The notes: generated from the letters alone by a model not told the origin. 64,000 bases of DNA from Balneolales bacterium ANBcel1 (GCA_029688905.1 JARULB010000004.1:1-64000), one strand, 5' to 3'; positions 53,047 to 63,430 are shown, counted from the stretch's first letter. Program-made: numbers and translations.

Positions 53047-54066
53047 TTAATCCAGCTCTTCGACTCCCCGCATCACATCCTTGAAAAACTGGCCGGAGCG
53101 TGACGGGGTGTAATCCCAATCGAGAATCAGCTGCGGCGACCAGACCGGATCGAATACCCAGGCCACCCAGGAAATCCCCTTATCCTGAAAATATTTCATG
53201 AGGGTTCGGCCGTATTCTTCATCGCCGATACAGGGGATATGCGCGCCGGGGTCATCTTCCTGCATGAAACCGATTTCGGTTGCGATAACCGGGTAAGTGT
53301 CGGCGGCAAAACCGAAATCAATCTCCCATTGCGGCACCCAGGGTTGGTCCCGTTTTTGCGGATAGGGGTGGCTGACATAGGCGATGCCCGGGATATCGAG
53401 CGGTGCGTAATTAAGCGGGGTGAGATCGTAGGCCCAGTCGAATCCGCCGACCAGCGGAATGGCGTCGGGATTGTTGGCCCGGATGACGGCGATGATATCG
53501 GTTACGATTTCAGACCACTCCGCCCAGGTCAGTCGCCCCAGCTCTCCGTTGTAAGTTGTCGGTTCATTGAAAATTTCGTAGAGTGCCACGGTGGGCTCAT
53601 CGGCATAGCGGCGTGCGATGATGTACCAGAACTCGAGGGTCTCCGCCATGGTAGTGTTGTACATTTCATGCTGGAACAGTTCGGTACGCAGGTTTCCGAT
53701 GGAATGCCAGTCGATAATCACATAGAGCTCATACTCCTTGGCCCATTCGACGGCCTGATCGAGCAATTCCAGGTAATTTTCGGGACCGCGTTCGCGCCAG
53801 GCGCTGGGGTGTACCGGAAGCCGTATCACGTTGGAGCCCCACTCCCGCGCGGTTCGGAACAGATCCTCTCTCCACTCTCCAATGCTCATCAACCGATCGG
53901 GATCGGAGAAATTGATTCCCTGGAATATGATGGTATCCCCATATTCATTGACAAAGCTGTTTCCTTGCACAAAAATCTGCGGAAGGCTTTCCGGGCTTCG
54001 GGCTTCGGCTACATTCATACCCGCGGCAAAGATCATCAGTGACAGCAACAAGACAAATTTTTTCAT
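53047..54066 (-). CDS. GH5-family glycoside hydrolase
   Basis: A 339-aa exported GH5 protein. Signal MKKFVLLLSLMIFAAGMNVA. The acid/base and nucleophile Glu are in ALYEIFNEP (near 166) and VIATEIGFM (near 262), and IIDWHSIGN and GNSFVNEYGDTIIFQGIN fit the endoglucanase/beta-mannanase-like subfamilies. It hydrolyses a beta-1,4-glycan. The GH2 gene follows 319 bp downstream. Confidence 0.9.
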   Translation of the reverse strand: MKKFVLLLSLMIFAAGMNVAEARSPESLPQIFVQGNSFVNEYGDTIIFQGINFSDPDRLMSIGEWREDLFRTAREWGSNVIRLPVHPSAWRERGPENYLELLDQAVEWAKEYELYVIIDWHSIGNLRTELFQHEMYNTTMAETLEFWYIIARRYADEPTVALYEIFNEPTTYNGELGRLTWAEWSEIVTDIIAVIRANNPDAIPLVGGFDWAYDLTPLNYAPLDIPGIAYVSHPYPQKRDQPWVPQWEIDFGFAADTYPVIATEIGFMQEDDPGAHIPCIGDEEYGRTLMKYFQDKGISWVAWVFDPVWSPQLILDWDYTPSRSGQFFKDVMRGVEELD

Positions 54067-54380
54067 TTTACCCATGGTTTGATTTGGAAAAGTTGTGTAT
54101 CCGTTTGGATGTCCCGCACTCGATCCTGCCACTCATTCAGATGCTACAAAACGATTTTGCGGAAATCCATCCGAACACATGGACAAGAATCCCCCCTCCT
54201 TTTATAGTAAATCCATTTGATTTAATAATTACTTCCTTATAAGTACGGCAGATCAAACCAGAAAAGCAACGGGGCGTAATAAAAAAAATCCGGTTTGTTC
54301 GTTAAACCCGGTATATTCCAGCCAATTCTTCCGATTGACCATATTTTATTTTTCTCTGCCAGCGCACATTCTGCCTTTTT

Positions 54381-56318
54381 ATGACCTATCTCTCTGTCGA
54401 ACAGCTTTCCAAGTCGTACGGCCTCAAGCCACTTTTCGAGCATCTCACTTTCGGGATTTCGAGAGGAGACAAGACCGCGCTGGTGGCCCCGAACGGAACC
54501 GGTAAATCCACGCTGCTGCGGGTACTGGCAGGCAGCGAAACTCCGGATAATGGTGAGGTGATGGTGCGTAACGGCATTCACCTGGGATTCCTGGAGCAGG
54601 AACCCGTACTCGACGACCGGATGACCATTCGCGAATACATTGCCGGTGGGGAATCCAAAATTCTGGAGGTGATTCGTGAATACGAAGCGGCCACCCGGGC
54701 GCAGGCCGAGACATACAGCGCATCCACCCACGCACGGTTTGAGAAGGCAATGGCAGCCATGCATGCCGCCGATGCATGGGACTACGAACAGCGGATGCAT
54801 CAGATCCTTAGTAAACTCCAAATCACCGAACTCGACCAGCCGATCGCTTCCCTTTCCGGTGGTGAACGCAAACGGGTGGCGCTGGGCTTCGTACTGCTGG
54901 ACAACCCCGATCTTCTGCTACTGGACGAACCGACCAACCACCTGGATGTGACCATGATCGAGTGGCTGGAGCAATACCTGGCTACCGCAAATACCACCTT
55001 GCTGATGGTGACACACGACCGGTACTTCCTGGATCGCGTTTGCAACCATATCATCGAAATCGACCACGGTAAACTGTATCAGCACAACGGCAACTACAGC
55101 TACTATCTCAGAAAAAAGGCCGAACGCCTGGAAGTGGAGCAGGTGGCGACCGACAAGGCGGGGCAGCTTCTGAAGAAAGAGATTGAGTGGATGCGGCGCA
55201 TGCCAAAAGCGCGCGGAACCAAATCGAAGTCACGTATTGCCGATTTCTATGACACGGCGGAGAAGGCAAAAAAGCGGAAAGAGGGTCCCGATTTGCGCCT
55301 GGAAGTGAATATGCAGCGCATGGGCAAGAAAATCGTGGAGGTCAGCGGACTGAAGAAGCGATTCGGTGACACCGTCATTCTGGACGGTTTTTCCTATTCG
55401 TTCAGCCGCGGGGAAAGGATCGGCATAATCGGGAACAACGGCACGGGCAAAACAACGTTTTTGAATGTCATCACACAGGAAGAACCGGCCGACGCCGGCG
55501 AAATCGATACCGGCAGCACCATTGTCTACGGGCATTACCGGCAGAAAGGCATCGACCTGGATGAAAACATGCGGGTTATTGATGTGCTGAAGGAGATCGC
55601 CGAGGTCATCGAGCTGGCTGACGGCCGCAGAATTTCGGCTTCGCAATTCCTGGAGCACTTCATGTTCTCCCCGAAAATGCAGTACACCCCGGTGGGCAAG
55701 CTGAGCGGCGGTGAACGCAGGCGGCTCGGCCTGATGATGGTGCTCATCAAAAATCCCAACTTCCTGATTCTGGACGAACCGACCAACGACCTTGATCTGG
55801 ACACCCTGAACCGCCTGGAGGATTTTCTGATGAACTTCGGAGGATGCCTCATCATCGTGTCACACGACCGGTTCTTCATGGACAAGCTTGTCCAGCACTA
55901 TTTTATCTTCGAGGGGAACGGGGTGATCCGTGATTTTAACGGGACCTATCGCGAGTACCGGGAGAAGTTGGAGATGGAACAGGCCGGCAATTCGGGCGAA
56001 ACCGACGGCGGCAAGCGGCAGAGTCCATCCGCATCCAAAGGAGAAAGCCGGTCAGACGCCGCCGATACAGCCAACACAGCATCCACCGATCCGAAAAAAA
56101 GAAAACTTACCTACAAGGAGCGCAAGGAATATCAAAAGCTTGAGCAGGAGATCGGAGAACTGGAGGCGGAAAAGGCGGAACTGGAGTCGGCCCTGAGTAC
56201 CGGCGACCTGGAGTACGATGAGCTGCAGCGCATGTCGCTTCGATACGGCGAGCTGGATGGAATCATCGATGCCAAAACAATGCGCTGGATGGAGCTGGAG
56301 GAGCGATCCTCCAACTGA
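54381..56318 (+). CDS. ABC-F family ATPase (Uup-like)
   Basis: A 645-aa soluble protein with two nucleotide domains. The P-loops are APNGTGKSTLL near residue 37 and GNNGTGKTT near 353; signatures LSGGERKRVALG and LSGGERRRLGLM and Walker B LLLLDEPTNHLD and FLILDEPTNDLD. The link between them is helical. A charged coiled-coil tail (KRKLTYKERKEYQKLEQEIG) from residue 575 marks the Uup branch. ABC-F proteins act on the ribosome or DNA and are not transporters. Its family name is firm; its function is not. Confidence 0.93.
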   Translation: MTYLSVEQLSKSYGLKPLFEHLTFGISRGDKTALVAPNGTGKSTLLRVLAGSETPDNGEVMVRNGIHLGFLEQEPVLDDRMTIREYIAGGESKILEVIREYEAATRAQAETYSASTHARFEKAMAAMHAADAWDYEQRMHQILSKLQITELDQPIASLSGGERKRVALGFVLLDNPDLLLLDEPTNHLDVTMIEWLEQYLATANTTLLMVTHDRYFLDRVCNHIIEIDHGKLYQHNGNYSYYLRKKAERLEVEQVATDKAGQLLKKEIEWMRRMPKARGTKSKSRIADFYDTAEKAKKRKEGPDLRLEVNMQRMGKKIVEVSGLKKRFGDTVILDGFSYSFSRGERIGIIGNNGTGKTTFLNVITQEEPADAGEIDTGSTIVYGHYRQKGIDLDENMRVIDVLKEIAEVIELADGRRISASQFLEHFMFSPKMQYTPVGKLSGGERRRLGLMMVLIKNPNFLILDEPTNDLDLDTLNRLEDFLMNFGGCLIIVSHDRFFMDKLVQHYFIFEGNGVIRDFNGTYREYREKLEMEQAGNSGETDGGKRQSPSASKGESRSDAADTANTASTDPKKRKLTYKERKEYQKLEQEIGELEAEKAELESALSTGDLEYDELQRMSLRYGELDGIIDAKTMRWMELEERSSN

Positions 56319-56356
56319 ACATGGCCATGCCGGTCAGCGCTCCACGCTTCGCAGCT

Positions 56357-56495
56357 ATCCCCGTTTGCTGCGGGGATGCGGCACCGGATTTTTTGCGCCG
56401 GACTTTTGCGGCGGATTTTAGCGCCGGACTTTTGCACCAGATATTTTCGCCGGACTTTTAATGCCGGCTTTTAACGCCGGATTAAAACGCCGGAC
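56357..56495. repeat. Hairpin and 13-bp degenerate repeats between converging genes
   Basis: ATCCCCG-TTTGCTG-CGGGGAT (56357-56377) is a perfect stem, possibly a shared terminator for the ABC-F gene and the gene below. It is followed by 8-9 degenerate copies of GCGCCGGAYTTTT up to 56495, with the first copies near perfect and later ones drifting into the Lar-like gene's end. Confidence 0.6.
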
Positions 56496-56506
56496 GGCCG
56501 CCGCCA

Positions 56507-56695
56507 TCAGCTCCGGCTGTTCCATTTATCGAGTGCGGTCTCCATGTTATCTTCCAGGGAGGTTGAGGCGTAGCACTCCTGGCATTGCACCCAATAGACC
56601 CCGACCAGCTCTGCGGCCATGGCCTGTTCGCTGCCGCAAAACGGGCACTGCTTCACTTCAACTTCTTCGGTAACGCTGCTGCCATTCCATTCCAT
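56507..56695 (-). CDS. Lar-like small zinc-ribbon protein
   Basis: A 62-aa protein with CPFCGSEQ at residues 17-24 and CQECYASTSLEDNMETALDKWNSR at the end, matching the Lar restriction-alleviation family (short Cys4 zinc ribbons near phage genes). The last gene of the minus-strand cluster, 27 bp after the PII-like gene. The family is often involved in protection from restriction, but its role here is unknown. Confidence 0.75.
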   Translation of the reverse strand: MEWNGSSVTEEVEVKQCPFCGSEQAMAAELVGVYWVQCQECYASTSLEDNMETALDKWNSRS

Positions 56696-56722
56696 CTTGC
56701 TCCTCCGTTTTATGCATTCGGT

Positions 56723-57019
56723 TCATCCCACTGTTTGTTCGACGCTCCAGACAAATGCCCGTATACCCTGCTGCCGTGCGCCTTTTTCAATCTCTTTGAC
56801 TGCATCCAGCAAGCCTTCCACCTCTCCCTCGGGAAGAACTACGAGAAACGAACTGTTGAGGCTCGGCCAGGCGTGCGTCCCCATATGGGGGTCGCCGTCT
56901 TCGGAGCCTTTCCCCTGCACTTCGTTCCACTGCGTAAACCCGCGGATCTTCAAAGTGGCCAATGCATCTTTTACTTCATCTCCCACAATCATGTTGCAGA
57001 TAATCATTACCGCTTTCAT
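56723..57019 (-). CDS. PII-like protein linked to RND efflux
   Basis: A 98-aa protein with the ferredoxin-like PII fold: MKAVMIICNMIVGDEVKDAL, TQWNEVQGKGSEDGDPHMGTHAWPSLNSSFLVVLPE, EIEKGARQQGIRAFVWSVEQ. The Tyr-loop of classical GlnB is absent. Members of this PII-like family are regularly next to RND exporters in Bacteroidota, as here. Start at 57019 (the longer frame has no family match). It lies 108 bp after the RND gene stop. Effector unknown. Confidence 0.78.
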   Translation of the reverse strand: MKAVMIICNMIVGDEVKDALATLKIRGFTQWNEVQGKGSEDGDPHMGTHAWPSLNSSFLVVLPEGEVEGLLDAVKEIEKGARQQGIRAFVWSVEQTVG

Positions 57020-57127
57020 GGTTCTATCGTTTTTTTTGGATGTCTTGTTACACATGGAAATAGCCGGCAGATGCCGGGGCTGCACTCAGGGGTCACACGA
57101 ACCCCGCCCCGGCACTGCCTTGATTGG

Positions 57128-60100
57128 TTACGCCACCAGTTTCTCCCTCTTCGCGTAGGTATAGAGCACCGGTACCAGATACATGGTGATGAAGGTGGAG
57201 AAAAGCAGTCCGCCGATCACCGCAATACCCAGTGGCTGCCAGGTTTCGGACCCTTCGCCGGTACTCAGAGCCAGAGGAAGCATCGCCAGCATGGTGGTAA
57301 AAGCCGTCATCAGAACCGGCCGCAGGCGATCCGTTGATCCTTCTATGACCGCCGTACGCAGAGTCATCCCGCGTTTCTTGAAAATATTCACATAGTCCAC
57401 CAGAACGATCGCGTTCTTCACCACAATACCGATCAAAAGGATGGCCGCCAGAAACGCCATAATGCTGAGCGGCAGGCCGGTAATGAGCAGTGCGAGAAAT
57501 ACCCCGGTAAAGGAGAACGGTATCGAGAACATGATGATGAACGGATCCCGGTAGTTTTCAAACTGGGATGCCATAACCGCGAACACCAGAAAGGTGCACA
57601 GGATCAGGAGTGTCAGAAGGTCGCCAAACGCGTCCATTTGTGTCTCGTATTCCCCGCCGAAGTGGATGCCGATCGTCCGGGGAATTTCCATCTCGGCCAG
57701 CATGGCCTCCATATCTTCCACGATTTCTCCCGCCGTACGGTCGTAGTTATCCAGCGTCACACTCACCACCCGTTCCTGGTCCACGCGGTTGATTTGCGGC
57801 GCTGTTGTGCTCTCTTCAACCGTAGCCACATCGCTCAGCCGCACCACCATCCCCTGGGCAGTGTGGATGGGAATGCTTTCCAGCCTGGAAATCGTGTTGC
57901 GGTACGATTCGGGGATACGAACGCGGATGTCGTACTCCTCGCCCGCCTCGCGGTACCGGGAAGTCGTGCTGCCCTGCACCGCCAGATTCAGCGAATTGGC
58001 AATGGTGGCGGTGTTGAGGCCGAGTTGCGATATCTTCTGCCGGTCGGGCCGGACGATCAGCTCCGGACGTTCCGGACGGATCGAGACCTCTACGTTACGC
58101 GCTCCCGGTATGTTCTCTGTCCGTGATGCGATTTCGTACGCCAGCGGAAGCGTCGTCTCCAGATCATCACTGCGCAACTGAAGCTCAATGGCGGCGGTTC
58201 CGGCGCCCATTCCACCGCCGTCGCTTACATTATAGCTGTACAGTCCCGGAATCCCGGCCACATACCGGCGCACCTCTTCGGCAATTTCAAATATGGATTT
58301 GTCCCGTTCTGTTTTCGAGACGAAACGAACGGAGATTTCCGCGATATTGGACCCGCCCGCCCCGAACAGGCTTGCAATCCCCCCTTCGTCGGAAGCGCCG
58401 GCTTCGGTCTGGATGATTCGCAGGATATCACCGTACTGCTCACGGATCCATTCCTCCACCTGCTGGTTGGCTTTGAGGGTTTCCTCCAGCCGCTGGCCCG
58501 AATCAAACTCCATGGTAATTTCAAGCTGACCGTCATCCGCCGCCGGAATGAATTCGGTTCCCAGCATCGGGACAATCGCCAGTGAGCTGCCGAAGATAAG
58601 CAGACATACGGCAATGGTGGTTTTGCGGTAATGAAGTGTTTTGATCAGGCTGTATTTGTATACCCTGTGCAGACCGTCGAGGAAGCGTTTCAGCGGACCC
58701 GTAATCCGTTCGAATTTTTTATCGGCTTTTTCCTGTTCCTCCCGTGGTTTCAGAAATTTCGACGCCAGCATCGGGATGAGGGTCAGTGCCGCAATGGTAG
58801 ATACCACCACCGTTATGGAAACCAGCGCGCCTATGGATGAAAACATGATACCCGCGATTCCGCTGAGGAACGTCAATGGCAGAAATACCGCGACTACCGC
58901 CAGGGTGGTGGCAAAAACAGCCAACCCGACTTCGGATGAGCCGTATATGGCCGCTTCGGTGACCCGTGAACCCCGCTCTATCTTGGTGGTGATGTTCTCC
59001 AGGATAACGATGGCATCGTCAACCACCATCCCGATGGCAATGGCCAGCGACGACAGGGTGATCATGTTCAGGGTATTGCCGGACAGATCGAGAAAAATGA
59101 ACGCCCCGATCAGGGAAAACGGTAGCGTCGATGCGATGATGATCGTCGCCTTGAGCCGGCGCAGAAAGAACAGTACAATCAGAATCACAAAGACTGCCGC
59201 GGCAACCAGCGCGGTGGCGAGGTTGAAAATGGCGTTCAGCACGAAGTCGGAGCCATCATGCATGACGCTGAAATTGACATCGGCCGGAAGCCGCTCCATC
59301 TGCTCCTCAATCACCCGCAACGCTTCCCGGGCGACCGTGACGGTATTCGCGTCACTTTGCTTCATCACAATGATGGCGGCGCCCTGTTCCCCGTTGATTC
59401 GCACCTCCTGGGTCACATCGCGGTAGCCGTCCCGGATGGTGGCCACATCCCGAAGGTAGAGCACCTCACCGTTGCTGCGTCCCAGAACGATATCCTCCAG
59501 TTCATGGACACTGTTGAACTCGCCGGGTACCCGGATGTTGTAGTCGGTCAGGCCCATTTTTATGTTTCCAACCGGCATGTTGATGTTCTCCGCGGCGATA
59601 ATCTGATTGACCATGGAGAGATCGAGGTTGTACGCTTCCAGTTTGACCGGATCCACTTCCACCTGGATCTCCCTGGTGGGGCCACCGGATACAAACACGG
59701 TTCCAACCCCCGGCAGCCGCCGCACGGCATCACCGACCTCCGTGTCGATCAGTTCGCGAATCTCGAAATAGGATTCATTGGCCGTGAACGAACCGACAGC
59801 TACGGGAAACAGCCCGGTATCGATCTTAAATATGATGGGGAAGTCAGCGCCGTCGGGCAATCCTTGCCGGCTCAACTCCAGCTGGTCACGAATATCGTTA
59901 GTGGCGATATCCAGGTTGACCCCCCAGTCAAACTCCAGGGTAATCAGTGATACATGGTCTTCCGATGTGGACCGGATTTCCTTGATATCGGATACGGTGG
60001 CCAGAACGCGTTCGAGCGGCTCGGTCACATTACGCTCCACATCTTCGGCGCCGGCGCCGGGATAGGAAGTGATCACCGAAATAATGGGGGGCTCAATCTC

Positions 60101-60214
60101 CGGAAGCAGGTCGACAGGCAGGCGAAAAAGCGATACCATCCCCAGCACAAAAATGGCGACAAATACCATGGTTGTGGTCACCGGCTTTTCTACGGCTATT
60201 TTAGGCAAGTTCAT
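57128..60214 (-). CDS. RND-family efflux permease (HAE1/AcrB-like)
   Basis: A 1028-aa proton-driven inner-membrane pump with 12 membrane segments and two big periplasmic loops. Marks: GAGAEDVERNVTEPLERVL in the porter domain, SSLAIAIGMVVDDAIVILEN carrying the paired Asps of TM4 (near residue 400), and GIVVKNAIVLVDYVNIF in TM10. It works with the adaptor and TolC encoded upstream to export drugs or lipophilic compounds. 128 bp separate it from the adaptor gene. Confidence 0.95.
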   Translation of the reverse strand: MNLPKIAVEKPVTTTMVFVAIFVLGMVSLFRLPVDLLPEIEPPIISVITSYPGAGAEDVERNVTEPLERVLATVSDIKEIRSTSEDHVSLITLEFDWGVNLDIATNDIRDQLELSRQGLPDGADFPIIFKIDTGLFPVAVGSFTANESYFEIRELIDTEVGDAVRRLPGVGTVFVSGGPTREIQVEVDPVKLEAYNLDLSMVNQIIAAENINMPVGNIKMGLTDYNIRVPGEFNSVHELEDIVLGRSNGEVLYLRDVATIRDGYRDVTQEVRINGEQGAAIIVMKQSDANTVTVAREALRVIEEQMERLPADVNFSVMHDGSDFVLNAIFNLATALVAAAVFVILIVLFFLRRLKATIIIASTLPFSLIGAFIFLDLSGNTLNMITLSSLAIAIGMVVDDAIVILENITTKIERGSRVTEAAIYGSSEVGLAVFATTLAVVAVFLPLTFLSGIAGIMFSSIGALVSITVVVSTIAALTLIPMLASKFLKPREEQEKADKKFERITGPLKRFLDGLHRVYKYSLIKTLHYRKTTIAVCLLIFGSSLAIVPMLGTEFIPAADDGQLEITMEFDSGQRLEETLKANQQVEEWIREQYGDILRIIQTEAGASDEGGIASLFGAGGSNIAEISVRFVSKTERDKSIFEIAEEVRRYVAGIPGLYSYNVSDGGGMGAGTAAIELQLRSDDLETTLPLAYEIASRTENIPGARNVEVSIRPERPELIVRPDRQKISQLGLNTATIANSLNLAVQGSTTSRYREAGEEYDIRVRIPESYRNTISRLESIPIHTAQGMVVRLSDVATVEESTTAPQINRVDQERVVSVTLDNYDRTAGEIVEDMEAMLAEMEIPRTIGIHFGGEYETQMDAFGDLLTLLILCTFLVFAVMASQFENYRDPFIIMFSIPFSFTGVFLALLITGLPLSIMAFLAAILLIGIVVKNAIVLVDYVNIFKKRGMTLRTAVIEGSTDRLRPVLMTAFTTMLAMLPLALSTGEGSETWQPLGIAVIGGLLFSTFITMYLVPVLYTYAKREKLVA

Positions 60215-60342
60215 TGATTTACAAAATTTTTATGATTAAGGGCGAATCAGAATCGAAAAACGGTCACCGGAATTGCGCCGAGCGCACAAGCTGCTGCAGC
60301 ATCATAATCCCGGGATCATGGAGTTGCGATGAATCTGCGTGT

Positions 60343-61401
60343 TTACGGCTCGTACTTCCGCTTCTCCACCTCCATACCGCTTTCCAGGCGCTGCCTTCCC
60401 TTGATGACGACAAAGCTCCCCGGCTCAAGTCCGTCTTCAATCGCGACCACATCGTCCAGAAATACGCCTGTGGTTACCACCTGCCGGGTCGCGCGGTTGC
60501 TTTCATCCACCAGAAACACCACATCCCGTGAGTTGGAGCTGGTGCCTCGCATCAGAGCTTCGCGCGGGATGAACAGGCCTTCCTGCGAGCGAGTTTCGAG
60601 TTCGGCTCTGGCAAACATGCCGGGTTTAAGGAGCCCTTCGCGGTTGTCAATCAGTATTTCCACACGGAATGAGCGGTTATCCGGGTTGACCGTAGGAAAG
60701 ATCCGCCATACACGGCTTTCGAACTCCCGGCCGGGGAGCGCGTCTGCACTCAGATATACCCGCTGACCTTCAGTGATGTACGGCAGCATGGATTCGTTGG
60801 CACGCACCATCAGCTTGAGTGTATCCAGCTGCATGACCTGAATGATGCCGGGGGAGCCGGATGCCGTCGGCGACGCGGAATAGAGCTCGCCTTCCTCGAA
60901 CCATTTTTCGGTAACCACGCCGTCCATGCGTGAACGGAGTATCGTGTTTTCCTCCAGCAGGCCCAGGTTCACCTGAGCATTCTCGTATTCGGTTTGGGCC
61001 ATATCGATCTGCTGGCGGGTCACCGCGCCCTCTTCACGCAGTGGAAGAAGCCGTTCGTACTCTCTTTTGGTGGTCTGGTAGGCGATACGTGCCTGCCGCA
61101 GCTGGTTGTCCACCATCTGCACCAGCGGATCACCGGCCTGAATCCGGTCACCCTCCTGCACATAAATTCGGTCGATGCGGCCCGGAGCATTTGAGCCTAC
61201 ATTCACCTGCTTCCAGGGTTCCAGCGTACCCGGATAGGTGACAAACAGTGAACGGGTGGATATTTGCGCCTCGACGCCTTCAACTACTACCGGGTCCCGG
61301 AACTCCTGTTCCTCCACTTCGGCAGTACATCCTGAAAGGATTGCGAAAAAGGCCATCGAAATTAACAAGCTGGGTATTACAGGTGCGATTTTCATTTTCA
61401 T
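60343..61401 (-). CDS. RND periplasmic adaptor protein
   Basis: A 352-aa membrane fusion protein with lipobox LSGCTAEV. Hairpin and lipoyl parts follow: QVNVGSNAPGRIDRIYVQEGDRIQAGDPLVQM, the coiled REYERLLPLREEGAVTRQQIDMAQTEYENA, then SRMDGVVTEKWFEEGEL and the beta-barrel/MP end. It bridges the permease and the TolC channel. It starts 47 bp after the TolC stop and is anchored by lipid. Confidence 0.93.
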   Translation of the reverse strand: MKMKIAPVIPSLLISMAFFAILSGCTAEVEEQEFRDPVVVEGVEAQISTRSLFVTYPGTLEPWKQVNVGSNAPGRIDRIYVQEGDRIQAGDPLVQMVDNQLRQARIAYQTTKREYERLLPLREEGAVTRQQIDMAQTEYENAQVNLGLLEENTILRSRMDGVVTEKWFEEGELYSASPTASGSPGIIQVMQLDTLKLMVRANESMLPYITEGQRVYLSADALPGREFESRVWRIFPTVNPDNRSFRVEILIDNREGLLKPGMFARAELETRSQEGLFIPREALMRGTSSNSRDVVFLVDESNRATRQVVTTGVFLDDVVAIEDGLEPGSFVVIKGRQRLESGMEVEKRKYEP

Positions 61402-61448
61402 ATTGTTTTGTGACAGTCGTTAAAAAATGGTTGAGGCAGCGAGATTCG

Positions 61449-62807
61449 TTACCGGGCCGCCAGCTCCCCTTTCAGCTGATCAAGGGAAACAAGCGTGATT
61501 TGGTACTCATAAAATGCCTGAAGGCGGTTGAACCGGCTGGTAGTGTACGCAAGCTCCGAATTGTGAATATCGGTCTGGGTCCCGAGTCCCTGTTCAAACC
61601 TTATCACCGACAGTTCATAGGCTCGTTCGGCCTGCTGCAGGGCGAGTCCGGATACTTCAATACGCTCCCTTATCTGTTTGAGCCGGTTGTTCACGGTTCG
61701 GATTTCGGTGAGGAGCGCTTCCTCGGCGGCGGCCCGCTGCTCTCTGGCCTGTTCCACACCGATACGTGCCTGCTGTACCCGTTCTCGGCGGCTGTTTCCG
61801 GAGAAGATGGGCACCTGGATCTGCAGACCGACGGCCGCGGAGTTGGCCCAGTTGTAATCCCCGAAATCAAACGAATCGTCCTGGGTTTCGTACTGGTAGC
61901 TGCCGAAAGCGGAGAGTGTCGGATACAGCGACGACCGCTCGATCTCCACATTGGTCTCCATAAGCTGAATCTGCCGATCGAGCATGCGGAGCAGATAATT
62001 GTTGGTGATCAGCTGCCGGTTATGCGGAGTGGCGGCTTCATGAACCGGACGCATGTAGGCCGGCTCCAGTTCGCCTTTGATGGTGATATCCCGCTCCCCG
62101 GTAATTCCCATGATATTTTTGAGTTGCAGTTTGGAAGCTTCCAGTTCGTCTTTTGCCTGCAGTAGCTCGGGACGCAGGTTTTCTACCTGAACCTCAGCCA
62201 CCAGTATATCGTACTCGGTGGCCAGGCCTTCATCGTGGAGTCTTCTGACTTCAGCGAGCCGCTGTTCGGCATTCCGCATGCGTTTCTGCGTGACGTCACG
62301 GACCTCGCGGGAGAGCAGCACCGTGTAAAACGCCCGCTTGACATCGGCCGTCACCCGATTCCTTGTATCCTGCAGCCCGACTTCCGTCAAGCCGCGTTGT
62401 TCGGATGCGGCCTGTCTGGATTTGATCAGCTGCCTTGAATAGAGCGGCATGGATGCGTTGAGAGAAGCCTGGTACGAGTTGTTATAGCCTATCTCTATAG
62501 AGCCACCGTTCTCCATTCCCGGGATGCCCATGCCTCCACCCAGAAAAAGAACAGGTTTTTTCACATTTCTGACATACTGGCCGCCGAAAGAGATGTCGGG
62601 AAGGAATCTTCCGGTCACTTCCCTGACAGATGACTCGGAAGCCTTGACTTCGAATTCGGATATTTTAATCTCCCTGTTGTTTTCCAATGCGATGTCAACG
62701 GCCTCTTGCAGGCCTATTGGCCCGGACGGTTCCGCCCGTAGCGGTGTGATGGCGATGAGTAATCCTGCAAGGAGGATAAAATGAAATACTTGATTCATTG
62801 CGGTCAT
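61449..62807 (-). CDS. TolC-family outer-membrane channel protein
   Basis: A 452-aa OEP protein with signal (HFILLAGLLIAITPLRA). The two repeats are each beta-hairpin plus coiled helices: GLQEAVDIALENNREIKISEFEV, and the second GNSRRERVQQARIGVEQAREQRAAAEEALL and RFEQGLGTQTDIHNSELAYT. First gene of the TolC-adaptor-RND-PII-like unit, which should be transcribed together. No regulator gene adjoins it. Confidence 0.93.
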   Translation of the reverse strand: MTAMNQVFHFILLAGLLIAITPLRAEPSGPIGLQEAVDIALENNREIKISEFEVKASESSVREVTGRFLPDISFGGQYVRNVKKPVLFLGGGMGIPGMENGGSIEIGYNNSYQASLNASMPLYSRQLIKSRQAASEQRGLTEVGLQDTRNRVTADVKRAFYTVLLSREVRDVTQKRMRNAEQRLAEVRRLHDEGLATEYDILVAEVQVENLRPELLQAKDELEASKLQLKNIMGITGERDITIKGELEPAYMRPVHEAATPHNRQLITNNYLLRMLDRQIQLMETNVEIERSSLYPTLSAFGSYQYETQDDSFDFGDYNWANSAAVGLQIQVPIFSGNSRRERVQQARIGVEQAREQRAAAEEALLTEIRTVNNRLKQIRERIEVSGLALQQAERAYELSVIRFEQGLGTQTDIHNSELAYTTSRFNRLQAFYEYQITLVSLDQLKGELAAR

Positions 62808-63341
62808 TGGTTTCGTTGTTTGGATCAGCCTGAACCGTTGTCACCTTTCAGATCCTTTTCGGGATACTGAAGGCCATGCGGCTGACGCCGGCAGTGATCC
62901 TTTTTGATGATGGCGGGGCCCAACACGTCATCGGCAATTCCCCGGTGCCATTCACCCCGACCCCACGGACCCAATTCCATAACCGCTTCAGATTCCGGGT
63001 GAACAAGCACGAAAGGAAACTAAATAAAATATTCAAGTTTCCAAAATAATCTTTTTCCCTTTTACCGCCCCCTAACCGGCCGACTATGAAAATCCAACGC
63101 AAACACCATCCGCCAAACACACACCATGCTGCACGACGGATCCCTCCGATATATCGACCAACAGAATCATTAATTCATTGTTTATGTTGTAATTGCACTT
63201 CCCTTAACAATTAGTCCACTACCCTTTCGTGCGATATCTTCCCCCACCTGATAGTACCTCAAATTCGCAAAGTTTTTTTTGCAATCCGGGTTTATATCTC
63301 TATTCAAATTGATGCAAAAGTACTAAAAACGGAATTTTTAG
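62808..63341. other. Divergent intergenic region
   Basis: 530 bp between the efflux unit and the barrel gene. It includes an AT-rich part with poly-T runs from 63,230 on and must hold the promoters of both units. Short frames here lack codon bias. Confidence 0.5.
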
Positions 63342-63370
63342 TTGACACAAGGAAACTTTTGTCGTATTAT
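63342..63370 (+). promoter_or_regulatory. Promoter of the PorT-like barrel gene
   Basis: TTGACA (63342-63347) and TATTAT (63365-63370), 17 bp apart, 61 bp upstream of the ATG. A near-consensus sigma-70-type promoter. Confidence 0.65.
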
Positions 63371-63430
63371 GAGTTCCCAAGAGAGGCACTCCTCTTGAAA
63401 CACAACATCCACACTTAACTCATTAAGACC

